A stretch of DNA of 64,000 nucleotides, taken from the NCBI GenBank assembly GCA_040772685.1, contig JAXGXQ010000001.1, forward strand, positions 62,001 through 126,000, in the 5' to 3' direction. Shown piece by piece: positions 8,121 to 16,710 of the stretch. Source of the DNA: JAXGXQ01 sp040772685. Its GTDB lineage: Bacteria; Bacillota; Clostridia; Saccharofermentanales; UBA5734. The notes beneath the pieces were generated by a model. That model was not told where the DNA came from, searched no databases, and saw only the letters and a list, made by a program, of their open reading frames with translations. The translations under genes and the position numbers were made by a program. Numbering within the stretch: the first letter of the stretch is position 1; every line of letters begins with the position of its first letter.

Positions 8121-8972
8121 ATGAAATCAATCGAAGCAGAAATGAAGGGAAAAATCGCCATTGTCACCGGCGGCAATACCGGCATTGGCTATGGCTGTGC
8201 TGAAGCCTGCGTGGACGCGGGCATGAATGTGGTAATTGCAGCCCGCAGGGAAGAGCTTGGCCGAGAGGCGGCTGAGAAACTGAGTGCACGTGGCGGCGGC
8301 GAATGTGTATTTTTCCGTTGCGACGTTGCGGACCCTGATCAGGTTAAGGCTCTGGTAGACTTTACTGTGGAAAAATACGACAGGCTCGACGCCATTGTTA
8401 ACAATGCCGGCTATGTACCCGCTCATCTTGATGCCTGTGACATGAGCGTTGAAAGCTTTCAGAATGTAGTTGCCACCAACCTGCTGGGTCAATTCTACGG
8501 CTGCAAGTTCGCGATCCCGCATTTGCGCAAAACCAAGGGCGCAATCGTAAATATGTCCAGCATTCTTTCCAAGGTTGGGCAGGAGCAGACTGCAGGCTAT
8601 TCTGCCACCAAGGGCGGAATTAATGGCATGACCCAGACTATAGCGATTGAAGAAGCACGTCATGGCGTGCGCGTCAACGCCATCTGCCCCGGACACATCA
8701 TTACGGATCTTTTCCTCAATGAAATGAAAAAAGTCGCGGATCCGGAAGCTTACGCGGAACGCTGTAACAACTATTCCTGGTTTGGGCGCGGCGGTACACC
8801 GGAGGAAGTCGCCAAAACGGCGTTATTTCTATTAAGCCCCTGGGCCAGCTATATAACAGGCGTCTGCCTGAATGTATCCGGTGGGATGGAGTTTGGCACA
8901 ATCCCCAAATATTATGCTTTTGACGCATCGGCTGAAAGGATGAAAGATGAAGAAACCCGAACTGATACTTGA
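8121..8972 (+). CDS. Short-chain dehydrogenase/reductase (probable sugar dehydrogenase)
   Basis: This 283-residue classical SDR has the coenzyme motif TGGNTGIG (residues about 17-24), NNAG, the catalytic Ser in NMSSIL and the Y-S-A-T-K catalytic pair. It ends with the usual NVSGGMEFG region. An Arg-rich AARREEL segment after beta-2 suggests NADP preference. The start at 8121 is chosen over 8094 because AAGGAGG sits 5 nt before it. Its 3' end overlaps the lactonase gene by 26 nt, so the pair may oxidise an aldose to a lactone and then open it. That pathway is inference from neighbours. Confidence 0.88.
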   Translation: MKSIEAEMKGKIAIVTGGNTGIGYGCAEACVDAGMNVVIAARREELGREAAEKLSARGGGECVFFRCDVADPDQVKALVDFTVEKYDRLDAIVNNAGYVPAHLDACDMSVESFQNVVATNLLGQFYGCKFAIPHLRKTKGAIVNMSSILSKVGQEQTAGYSATKGGINGMTQTIAIEEARHGVRVNAICPGHIITDLFLNEMKKVADPEAYAERCNNYSWFGRGGTPEEVAKTALFLLSPWASYITGVCLNVSGGMEFGTIPKYYAFDASAERMKDEETRTDT

Positions 8973-9849
8973 TGCCGGAGCAGTTCTGGCTGAAGGTCCC
9001 TGGTGGGATCCTGATATTCAACGTCTGTGGTGGATCGACGGGTTGTCCGAATTTGGCAGAGGCAACGATCTGCATTGTTTTGACCCGGCCAGCCGGCAGG
9101 ACAAATTCTGGCATATCGCCAAGCATATCGGCTGCGCCATTCCCACAAAGGATAAGCGGGTTCTGCTGGCACTACAGGACGGCGTTTACTATTTCGATTT
9201 AAAGACTGAAGCGCTTTCAGAGTTAAGCACCGTTGAACGTGAAATAAGCAATAACCGCCTGAACGATGGCAAGGTGGATTCCAGAGGCAGACTTTGGTTT
9301 GGCAGTATGTCGATGACGGCAAATCAGCCGGGTCGGAAATTCGAGGTTACCGGCAGCTTTTATAGTCTGCTCAAGGACGGTACAATCACCAAATTCTTGG
9401 ATGATGTCGGAATTTCCAACGGTCTTTGCTGGAATCACAATGAAACATGCCTTTACTACGTTGATTCCACCAGCCAGTGTGTCTTTGCTTTTGATTTTGA
9501 CGTCGAGGCCGGGTTGATTTCCAACCGCAGGGAGATAATCCGCATAGCTAAGGCGGAAGGCGTACCTGACGGCATGTGTATTGATACCGAAGGGAAACTT
9601 TGGGTCGCGCATTTCGGCGGCGGCATAATTTCGCGCTTTGACCCTGATACCGGTGAAAGGCTGGAAGCAGTTTCGCTACCTTGCTCCCAGGTTACCAGCT
9701 GCTGTTTTGGCGGACCGGATTATAGCGATCTTTATATTACAACTGCAAGCATTGGCCTGACGCCAAGCCAGAGAATGGAACAGCCTTTTGCCGGCAGTAT
9801 TTTCTTGTACCGGCCGGGTGTTAAGGGGATGCCGCTAAATAAATTTTGA
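8947..9849 (+). CDS. SMP-30/gluconolactonase/LRE family protein
   Basis: This 300-residue six-bladed beta-propeller is expected to hydrolyse sugar lactones with a bound divalent metal. Family metal ligands can be placed in AEGPWWD (Glu 16), SNNRLNDGKVDSRGRLWFG (Asn/Asp), ISNGLCWN and VPDGMCIDTEGKLWVAHFGG. The start codon lies inside the end of the SDR gene, so translation is probably coupled. With the upstream genes it completes the oxidation half of an oxidative sugar pathway. A dehydratase and a transporter are not seen nearby, although an HpcH/HpaI-type aldolase is encoded at 60.8 kb. Confidence 0.9.
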   Translation: MKKPELILDAGAVLAEGPWWDPDIQRLWWIDGLSEFGRGNDLHCFDPASRQDKFWHIAKHIGCAIPTKDKRVLLALQDGVYYFDLKTEALSELSTVEREISNNRLNDGKVDSRGRLWFGSMSMTANQPGRKFEVTGSFYSLLKDGTITKFLDDVGISNGLCWNHNETCLYYVDSTSQCVFAFDFDVEAGLISNRREIIRIAKAEGVPDGMCIDTEGKLWVAHFGGGIISRFDPDTGERLEAVSLPCSQVTSCCFGGPDYSDLYITTASIGLTPSQRMEQPFAGSIFLYRPGVKGMPLNKF

Positions 9850-10166
9850 CTGACACCTGACTTCATTGCACTGCCGGCATATCTGTTAGGCAGCATTTTG
9901 TTGCGTTCTGAAATATTATATTAAAATATTGTTGATTTATAAACACATAATACGTCACAATATTTATTTACTATGAAATTAATACATCGAACCTGAAAAA
10001 CGAGCTAGTTTACAGTAGCGATCCATCAAAAGAATCAAGAAGGATGCTTTGATTGTCTGATCGTATCTGGACGCTTGATCAGACAGGAGCAAACAGCGTA
10101 ACCGGCCTTGTGCCGGTTTTGTGTTTTCAGGATGAATTTTCAGGAGTTGAACGGTTGTGATTTGGC
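9850..10166 (+). promoter_or_regulatory. Leader region of the Pel locus with two hairpins
   Basis: This 317-nt gap separates the lactonase from pelD. It starts AT-rich (9905-9990) and then contains two stem-loops. One is a 9-bp perfect stem, TGTCTGATC (10054-10062) with GATCAGACA (10077-10085). The other is a 7-bp stem, AACCGGC (10100-10106) with GCCGGTT (10112-10118), followed by TTTTGTGTTTT. The second looks like an intrinsic terminator or attenuator directly ahead of the Pel genes. I do not see the conserved core of either c-di-GMP riboswitch class here. Confidence 0.5.
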
Positions 10167-12506
10167 GTGAATATATTAGTAACAGGCGGGAATGGTTTTA
10201 TTGGCTCACACCTGGTTGAACGATATCTGCAAGAACGCCATCGGCCCACTATCATTGATGTGCGGGCAAAAGCTGAATTGCAGACTGTTTTTCCACATGC
10301 GCGCAGCTTCATTCTGCCAGCGGAAGATCCACACTGCGAGGCTGTATTTGCTGATTCCAGCTATGATCTGGTTGTTCATCTTGCCTGCCTGCCTTTGCCG
10401 TCACTCAAATCAGAAAATTTCAGTAAAGTACTTCAAGCAAATCTGGCTGCGTTAGGCAACATCCTTTTTCTCGCGCATAAATTTACGGTGCCTAAAGTAA
10501 TTGTTTTGTTCGATTATCGCATATATGGAACACAGCAGACACCAATGATCCCTGAAGACTCAGAGCCTAACCCTGATTGTGAAACCGGCCGTCAGGAAGT
10601 CATGCGGGAAGACTACTGCGAGGCTTATCGACGTCAGGGCCTGCAGGTAGTAAGTCTTAGAACCGGCATCATCTATGGTGAAACACCAAGCTGGCATAAT
10701 GATCTCGTTAAGCAACAGATTTTGTTCCAGCAAGGTAATGATGGCACGAAACAGAGTGGCTACAATACATCTTGGCAAAAAAATGATGTGCAACAAGAGT
10801 TTTCTGCCAGCAATGCTCTGAATGCCGATTACCTTTTTATCTACGATCTGATCGAGGCCATTATCCGTGTGGGTGAAAATCAGACTTCACCGATACTTAA
10901 TATTGGTTCAGGCAGATTGTTCAATGCCGCTGCGATCCAGGCGATCAGCAAACAGATCTGTCAGGTGGAAAGGTCTGCAATTGAGACGGAATTTTCGCCG
11001 GTCTCAAGAAGTGTGCTGCAACTGTTGGCCGAACCTGAACAACAGATTGCCAAAAACGGCAATAAGTCAAAAATAAATTGGACGCCAGTGCATATCCCTG
11101 CGCTGGCACTTAACGGCAGCGGTGGCTATTGCCTGGATTATTCGAAAGCAGCATTTGAGCTGGAGTGGACTCCGAAATACGATCTGGTTGCAGGTGTGCG
11201 AAAAACAATGCAGCTGCTTCAGCGAGAAAAAGACACTTCCGAAGCTCCGAAATCCAACGAAAATGAAACAATAGCTGCCTGGAGGCAAAAATTGACCGTA
11301 TGGCTCACAAAACCACAGGTAGAGAACCTTGCACTTTTTACTGTCACCGTTCTGCTCTCTTTCTGGCTTAATTACCGTCTGGGTTTCGGGCTTGATTTAC
11401 TGCTTTTGTATGTGATTCTGATTAACGCTTTTTATGGACTGCGCCCCGGAGGCATGGCGATCGCAGTAGCAATTCTGGCCAGGTTATGGTTTTACCTTGG
11501 TGTTGAAAACATTAGTCTGTTCGACTTTTTCAATGATGCCAACAAACCTGTTTATCTTGCGTTCTATTTTATTGCTGGCGCGGTTATCGGTTACATTAAC
11601 GACAAGAACCGACAGGCAAAGGTAACTCTTGCTGCCGAACTCGCACAATCACAGACTGCCAGTGAGCAGACCGCGGAGCTATATGCCAGTAGTCTCAAAG
11701 TTAAAAACTCTTTACAGGCAATAATTGCCGATACAGAAAGCGGCTTCAGTAAATTCCATTACATTTGTCAGGAACTCGATCAAACCGACAGCACAATGGT
11801 TATTTATAAAGCTGCCAGGCTGATCAGCGAACTGCTTAAAACACCGAAAGTAGCTGTTTATCGGACTTTTCAAAATGAATTTTATTTACGGTTTATCAGT
11901 GCCAACGGTCCTTCAGGATATCAAAAAACGATAAATGTCAGTGAACTGACATATTTCAAGCCGGCGCTCAGCCAGCATCAGATTTTGATTAACAGGGAGA
12001 TGCAGCCCGGACTGCCGGTTGTCTGCGCTCCGCTCGGCATAAACAATGGAGTTTATGGACTCGTTTTCCTTGATGGTGTAGATTTTTTGCAGCTGAATCA
12101 GCATTACCTGAATACCCTGCGAAGTCTCACTCAAATAGTCGGTTTCTTTATCGAAAAAGCAATCGACATGGATCAGGCTATGAAGAGGGAAAAATACGTC
12201 AGCTGTACGCGGATACTGCGTAAGGAACATTTTGCACGTGTTATGACTGAACAAAAAAGCGTGACTTCCGCATTGCAATCATCGGATTATAAATCTCTGC
12301 TATTAAGAATATCTTCAGATTCCCTTAGTCTGAAACAAATCAACCGAACAATAGACCCGTTGGTACGCTCGATCGACGTTATTGGCTTGCTCAGTGACAA
12401 GTCAGTCGGTGTACTAATGGCTAATGTTGCAGGTGAAGACGCACAGACAATTGCTGAACGACTCGCTATGGCTGATTTGGCGGTATCCCGGTGTGAACTG
12501 TCATGA
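10167..12506 (+). CDS. pelD: SDR-PelD fusion: N-terminal epimerase-like domain, C-terminal c-di-GMP receptor of the Pel synthase
   Basis: This 779-residue protein combines two units. Residues 1 to about 360 form an extended SDR/nucleotide-sugar epimerase fold with the NAD motif GGNGFIG. The usual active-site Ser/Thr, Tyr and Lys are not found at the expected places: the S-S-S-x-x-Y-G equivalent reads FDYRIYG, and the Y-x-x-x-K region reads ETGRQE. Residues about 385-480 contain membrane helices, about 515-670 a GAF-like domain and about 672-779 a degenerate GGDEF domain. The active-site loop is lost (LLSDKSVG), but the upstream inhibitory-site RxxD is kept as R-S-I-D (residues 734-737). PelD recruits c-di-GMP signals to the PelDEFG inner-membrane complex. 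Start is a GTG with only a weak SD. It overlaps pelE by 4 nt. Confidence 0.88.
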   Translation: MNILVTGGNGFIGSHLVERYLQERHRPTIIDVRAKAELQTVFPHARSFILPAEDPHCEAVFADSSYDLVVHLACLPLPSLKSENFSKVLQANLAALGNILFLAHKFTVPKVIVLFDYRIYGTQQTPMIPEDSEPNPDCETGRQEVMREDYCEAYRRQGLQVVSLRTGIIYGETPSWHNDLVKQQILFQQGNDGTKQSGYNTSWQKNDVQQEFSASNALNADYLFIYDLIEAIIRVGENQTSPILNIGSGRLFNAAAIQAISKQICQVERSAIETEFSPVSRSVLQLLAEPEQQIAKNGNKSKINWTPVHIPALALNGSGGYCLDYSKAAFELEWTPKYDLVAGVRKTMQLLQREKDTSEAPKSNENETIAAWRQKLTVWLTKPQVENLALFTVTVLLSFWLNYRLGFGLDLLLLYVILINAFYGLRPGGMAIAVAILARLWFYLGVENISLFDFFNDANKPVYLAFYFIAGAVIGYINDKNRQAKVTLAAELAQSQTASEQTAELYASSLKVKNSLQAIIADTESGFSKFHYICQELDQTDSTMVIYKAARLISELLKTPKVAVYRTFQNEFYLRFISANGPSGYQKTINVSELTYFKPALSQHQILINREMQPGLPVVCAPLGINNGVYGLVFLDGVDFLQLNQHYLNTLRSLTQIVGFFIEKAIDMDQAMKREKYVSCTRILRKEHFARVMTEQKSVTSALQSSDYKSLLLRISSDSLSLKQINRTIDPLVRSIDVIGLLSDKSVGVLMANVAGEDAQTIAERLAMADLAVSRCELS

Positions 12507-13393
12507 ACCGGGAGATTCAGATCCTGCTGCTGCTGGATCTAATGATAACAATCGGAGCTGCGGCAGCCTGGCTGGCCAAGCCCGGATGGCGTCGTAGAAT
12601 TCTTGCTTTCTGGTTGATTATGCTCGCTTTTCCAGGCGGTGGTATCGTGGTGGCTTTGCTGCTGATGCCGAGAAGCGAACCAGAAATCGAAGATAATGCA
12701 AACGAAGAAGACTCAATTTGGCTCGGGTTAAATCAGTTGCCGCAGATGCTGGATGTAAATAAGGAAACCAATATCGCGCCGCTGCAGGATATGCTTCTTG
12801 TGGCAGATTACGACAAACGCCGTGAAGTGCTGCTCGATATCATGAAAACCGATGTTCTGGCCTATATAAATTATATTAATACTGCACTGCAGAATGAGGA
12901 TCTGGAAACAGTGCATTACGCCGCGACCGGTTTGCAGCATGTACGCCAAAAACTTGATGCCCGTTTGCAGGAATTCAGCAAACGTTGGCAAGAAGATCCC
13001 ACTGATACAAAGGTCGCTGCTGATTATGCTGATTTGCTGGCACAGTACCTTTCGTCCATGCCGCTCGATGTTATCACCCGACAGCAATACATCCATATCA
13101 GCATAGGAATTCTGGAACAGCTTGTCCGCCAGACAGATCTGACCAGGATAAGTCGCCTGATAGATCAATTGCTTTCGATCGGCAACTATCAACAAGTGAA
13201 GCACTATTGCAGAATTTTACAGACGGATTACCCAGACTCTGAAACAAAATACCTGGTCTTGTTGAAAAGCTATTTTCTGATGAAGGACAAGGAAAACTTT
13301 GAGCAATCATTCAACCGTTTCCGGGAATCAGATGTAAGGTTTTCAGATGAAACGCTAAATACAATCCGCTTGTGGCTGGGCGCTTTCCGATAG
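12503..13393 (+). CDS. pelE: PelE-like membrane protein with TPR-type helical region
   Basis: This 296-residue protein has two N-terminal membrane helices (residues about 5-25 and 32-54) and a long cytosolic alpha-helical region that fits the TPR-like part of PelE. PelE is a scaffold subunit of the Pel synthase membrane complex. Sequence similarity of PelE proteins is generally low, so the call rests mainly on topology, size and position between pelD and the deacetylase gene. Its ATG overlaps the pelD stop (ATGA), which implies translational coupling. Confidence 0.78.
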   Translation: MNREIQILLLLDLMITIGAAAAWLAKPGWRRRILAFWLIMLAFPGGGIVVALLLMPRSEPEIEDNANEEDSIWLGLNQLPQMLDVNKETNIAPLQDMLLVADYDKRREVLLDIMKTDVLAYINYINTALQNEDLETVHYAATGLQHVRQKLDARLQEFSKRWQEDPTDTKVAADYADLLAQYLSSMPLDVITRQQYIHISIGILEQLVRQTDLTRISRLIDQLLSIGNYQQVKHYCRILQTDYPDSETKYLVLLKSYFLMKDKENFEQSFNRFRESDVRFSDETLNTIRLWLGAFR

Positions 13394-13456
13394 CTATAGT
13401 AAGAAACCTGGTTTGAGCTTTAGCTTATACCTTTGACACATGAATTAGAGTGTTTT

Positions 13457-15280
13457 ATGAAAACTGAACGACGTATATATATTATATTAATTTTGATCGG
13501 GATGCTTCTAGGGTATTTTCAGCTAATCAGATTGGATAGCCTTATCCAGTCCGCATCCGGTCAGGCAATGGTTTCGCCTTTCCTCGCCAAACCGGCGACC
13601 GCACTGTCGCGCACAGAAGTCTCGTTGCTGGAGCAAAAGCGAGCACTTGTCATTGCTACTGGTGACCTCGCGAGAACGGAAAATATCAAGGTGACTTTAA
13701 ACTCGCTCAATTTTGTTGTCGATATTTTACCTGCAGCGACACAAAGCAGGAATTACCAGATTTATGACCTGATAGCACTACTTAGCAGCGGTGTTACTGA
13801 GCTGGCAGATCCAGAAAGTCTGTATGCTTACACCAGGGATGGCGGCTGTCTGGTTTATTTGGCAAATGGCAGCAGTAAAGAGGATCTATTATTTAGTCAG
13901 GCCGGTTTTTGGGGCATTAACCACAGCGGCAGCGTCGAGGAAACAAATTCAGTTTACTTTTCAACTGAGCTTTTAAGCGGAATCAGTGGCTCGCTTGAAT
14001 TCACCGGTGAATATATCGCGCCGTTCCCGTTTTTTGAAAGCCTTGATGTCGATATCACTCCTGACTGTAAAGTGCATTTAGAATCGGGAACCGGGAACCC
14101 GCTGATCTGGGAAAAGCAAGTTATTAATGGCAGGCTGATGGTAGTTAACACCGGTCGTTATGAGCGAAAAGAGATCCGCGGTTTGCTGGCCGGTGCGGTC
14201 AGTCAGCTGCTGGATATTCTGGTTTACCCGGTAATCGGTTCCAAAGTGATCTGTATTGACGATTTTCCGGCCGATTACCGCTCAACTAATGAAATTCTGC
14301 GAACTGGTTACGGTCGGGATTTTCAACGCTATATTCTGGAGCTCTGGTGGCCGCAAATGAGAAAGCTTGGAAATCATTTCGGGCTTAAGTTCACGGGTTC
14401 GTTTGTGGCCGGTTATTCCGACCAGGTAACAGCCCCCTTTGTCGCGGATGAAGAAATATGTCTGTCAACCATAAGCCTGGTAAATGACCTGCTGACTGAT
14501 GGCGGAGAAGTAACGCTACATGGTTTTAACCATCAGCCCTTAAGCCTGAACCAGCTTCGCATGCAGGAATACGGCTATACTGCCTGGCCTGATCAAAATC
14601 AAATAGCGGCAGCTCTTCAGCAGACAACTGCGTTCTTTAGCAATATGTATCCTAAATATACCTTCTTTTCGTATATACCCCCCTCGGATCTGTTGGAACC
14701 AGAGGCCCTGCCGCCGCTGTTGGAGTCTGTTCCTTCAATTAAAGTCATCAGCAGCGCTTATTATGACAATGGCAACTCAGCATTCATTCAGGAATTCGGG
14801 CTTGACGGACGTTACGGAATTGCTTTGCCGAAGGTCACCTCCGGCGCGTTTATGACTGATGAGGTACGTTTTCTGATTGCCTCCACAGCTACAACTGATG
14901 GGATCATTAACCATGTGGTTTACCCTGATGAGATCTTTGATGCTTATCGCAGCAAATCACTGCGCTGGGAACAGCTGGTGCCGGAATACGAAAGACTGTT
15001 TGGGGAAATGGTCACAAAATACAGCTGGCTCTCTTCAGATACAGTATCAACTGCAGCTGCTAAGCTGGCACTTATCAGGCAGGCTACTGTGTACTACGAG
15101 AATAGCAACGGCAGACTTAAACTTGTTTGCGATCATTTTTCCGACCAGATTTCAGTCATGGTTGTCAGCAAACAGCCGCTCAGAGCTGTATCCGGCTGCA
15201 GTGTGCAGGCTGTCGATTCTATCCGCTATCTTGTTTCGCTTCAGGAAGCACAGGCGTTGCTGGAGGTAGTACAGCCGTGA
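13457..15280 (+). CDS. pelA: PelA-type polysaccharide deacetylase (DUF2194), membrane-anchored
   Basis: This 607-residue protein has an N-terminal membrane anchor (residues about 6-23) and an extracytoplasmic region. The C-terminal half shows CE4-like deacetylase elements: adjacent Asp residues in ICIDDFPAD and an H-x-x-x-H metal pair in LHGFNHQPL. It corresponds to the deacetylase part of PelA as found in Gram-positive pel clusters; the glycoside hydrolase domain of Pseudomonas PelA is not present. The part before it (about 50-250) looks like an alpha/beta flavodoxin-like domain. ATG 13457 is preferred over a TTG at 13433 because the protein then begins Met-Lys-Thr followed by the anchor. 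The SD is weak. The gap to pelE is 63 nt. Confidence 0.85.
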   Translation: MKTERRIYIILILIGMLLGYFQLIRLDSLIQSASGQAMVSPFLAKPATALSRTEVSLLEQKRALVIATGDLARTENIKVTLNSLNFVVDILPAATQSRNYQIYDLIALLSSGVTELADPESLYAYTRDGGCLVYLANGSSKEDLLFSQAGFWGINHSGSVEETNSVYFSTELLSGISGSLEFTGEYIAPFPFFESLDVDITPDCKVHLESGTGNPLIWEKQVINGRLMVVNTGRYERKEIRGLLAGAVSQLLDILVYPVIGSKVICIDDFPADYRSTNEILRTGYGRDFQRYILELWWPQMRKLGNHFGLKFTGSFVAGYSDQVTAPFVADEEICLSTISLVNDLLTDGGEVTLHGFNHQPLSLNQLRMQEYGYTAWPDQNQIAAALQQTTAFFSNMYPKYTFFSYIPPSDLLEPEALPPLLESVPSIKVISSAYYDNGNSAFIQEFGLDGRYGIALPKVTSGAFMTDEVRFLIASTATTDGIINHVVYPDEIFDAYRSKSLRWEQLVPEYERLFGEMVTKYSWLSSDTVSTAAAKLALIRQATVYYENSNGRLKLVCDHFSDQISVMVVSKQPLRAVSGCSVQAVDSIRYLVSLQEAQALLEVVQP

Positions 15281-16710
15281 AGATTTGTCTGATTGCTGAA
15301 GGTTCATACCCCTATGTTACCGGTGGTGTTTCCAGCTGGATCAACCAACTGGTTCTCAACATTCCGGAACATGAGTTTCAGGTAATCGCGATTACCCCTG
15401 ACAGCAGTAAGCGCGAACAGTACAAATACAAACTGCCTGCCAATCTCACGCTTCTCCACGATGTTTTTCTTGACGAGCTGCCGAACCGTAGCCGTCAGCG
15501 TCGCCGTCGCTTCAATATGACCGCGGAGGAAGCAAACGTGGTGCGCGGCTTTCTGATCGGTCGGGTGCCAGACTGGCAAGCGCTGTTCACTGTTTTTCGC
15601 AACTGGGGGGAATCCGGGGTTCAGGCCATGGATATTTTAATGTCTAAAGACTATTTTGATCTGGTTCGCGAACTTGGCGAAACAAAGTATGCCCAGCTGT
15701 CTTTCACCCAGGTTTACTGGACTCTGCATTCAATGTTTTTGCTGGTCTTTTCCTTGTTGCTGCTGAACTACCCGCCAGCAGGGATTTATCATTCTGTCTC
15801 CACTGGCTATGCAGGCATTGTCGGGGCTTTTGCAGCCTATTCACATTCTGCCGGTTATATTCTGACTGAACATGGAATCTATACCCGAGAAAGAGAAGAA
15901 GAGATTATAAAGGCTGACTGGGTACATGGTTTTCTGAAAAATATCTGGATCGATTATTTTAAAATCCTTTCGGATTGCGCGTATGCTAATGCCAGTCAGG
16001 TAATCACACTATTTGAGCGTAATTCGGAAATTCAAAAGGAGCTGGGTTGTCCTTCCGAAAAAACCAGGGTTATCCACAACGGGATTAAGCTGAATCAATT
16101 TGAACCGATTGCTATGGCGATCAGAGAAAGGGAGCAGCGTCAGGAAATCAAAATCGGCGCTATTATCCGTGTTGTCCCAGTTAAGGATATCAAGTCAATG
16201 CTGCTTGCTTTCTCGATTGTCAGCCGTAAACTGCCGAAGGCCAGCTTTTATATTATGGGGCCGATTGAGGAGGATCCGGATTACTTCCAGGAGTGCCAGC
16301 ACTACAAAGATTACCTGAATCTGCATAATGCAGTTTTTACCGGTACTGTTGACATCCGGGCATACCTGAAGGACATGGATCTACTTATTTTAACCAGCAT
16401 TAGTGAGGGCCAGCCGCTGGCGATTCTGGAAGGACTAGCCAGTACACTCCCGTTTGTGGCCACAGATGTAGGTGACTGTCGCACGATGATTACCGGTCAA
16501 CGTGACAGCTTCGGACCAGCCGGCCGTGTGGTGCCGATTATGGATGTAACCGCGATCGCCGAGGCTATTCTGGACCTCGCGGAAAATGAAACCATGCGGC
16601 GGCAGATGGGTGAGGCCGGCAACCAGCGGGTGCAAGCCTTTTACGCTTTTGATGACTTTATATCAAGTTATCGTGAAATATACCAGAAAGGCGACTGGGG
16701 GTATAATTGA
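15277..16710 (+). CDS. pelF: PelF-like GT4 glycosyltransferase
   Basis: This 477-residue cytosolic GT-B glycosyltransferase polymerises the Pel backbone from UDP-sugar. The N-terminus has the PelF hallmark EGSYPYVTGGVSSWI. The C-terminal Rossmann domain contains HNGIKLNQF and the E-x7-E nucleotide-sugar motif (SEGQPLAILEGLA). Length is close to the usual PelF (about 500). The GTG start at 15277 overlaps the deacetylase stop codon (GTGA), with GGAGG about 10 nt upstream. Pseudomonas PelF uses UDP-GalNAc; the substrate here is inferred from that. Confidence 0.93.
   Translation: MKICLIAEGSYPYVTGGVSSWINQLVLNIPEHEFQVIAITPDSSKREQYKYKLPANLTLLHDVFLDELPNRSRQRRRRFNMTAEEANVVRGFLIGRVPDWQALFTVFRNWGESGVQAMDILMSKDYFDLVRELGETKYAQLSFTQVYWTLHSMFLLVFSLLLLNYPPAGIYHSVSTGYAGIVGAFAAYSHSAGYILTEHGIYTREREEEIIKADWVHGFLKNIWIDYFKILSDCAYANASQVITLFERNSEIQKELGCPSEKTRVIHNGIKLNQFEPIAMAIREREQRQEIKIGAIIRVVPVKDIKSMLLAFSIVSRKLPKASFYIMGPIEEDPDYFQECQHYKDYLNLHNAVFTGTVDIRAYLKDMDLLILTSISEGQPLAILEGLASTLPFVATDVGDCRTMITGQRDSFGPAGRVVPIMDVTAIAEAILDLAENETMRRQMGEAGNQRVQAFYAFDDFISSYREIYQKGDWGYN

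Noticed and set aside
9850..10166. c-di-GMP riboswitch in front of the Pel locus
   Set aside because: The conserved cores of the class I and class II aptamers (for example ACGCAAAGCC) are not present.
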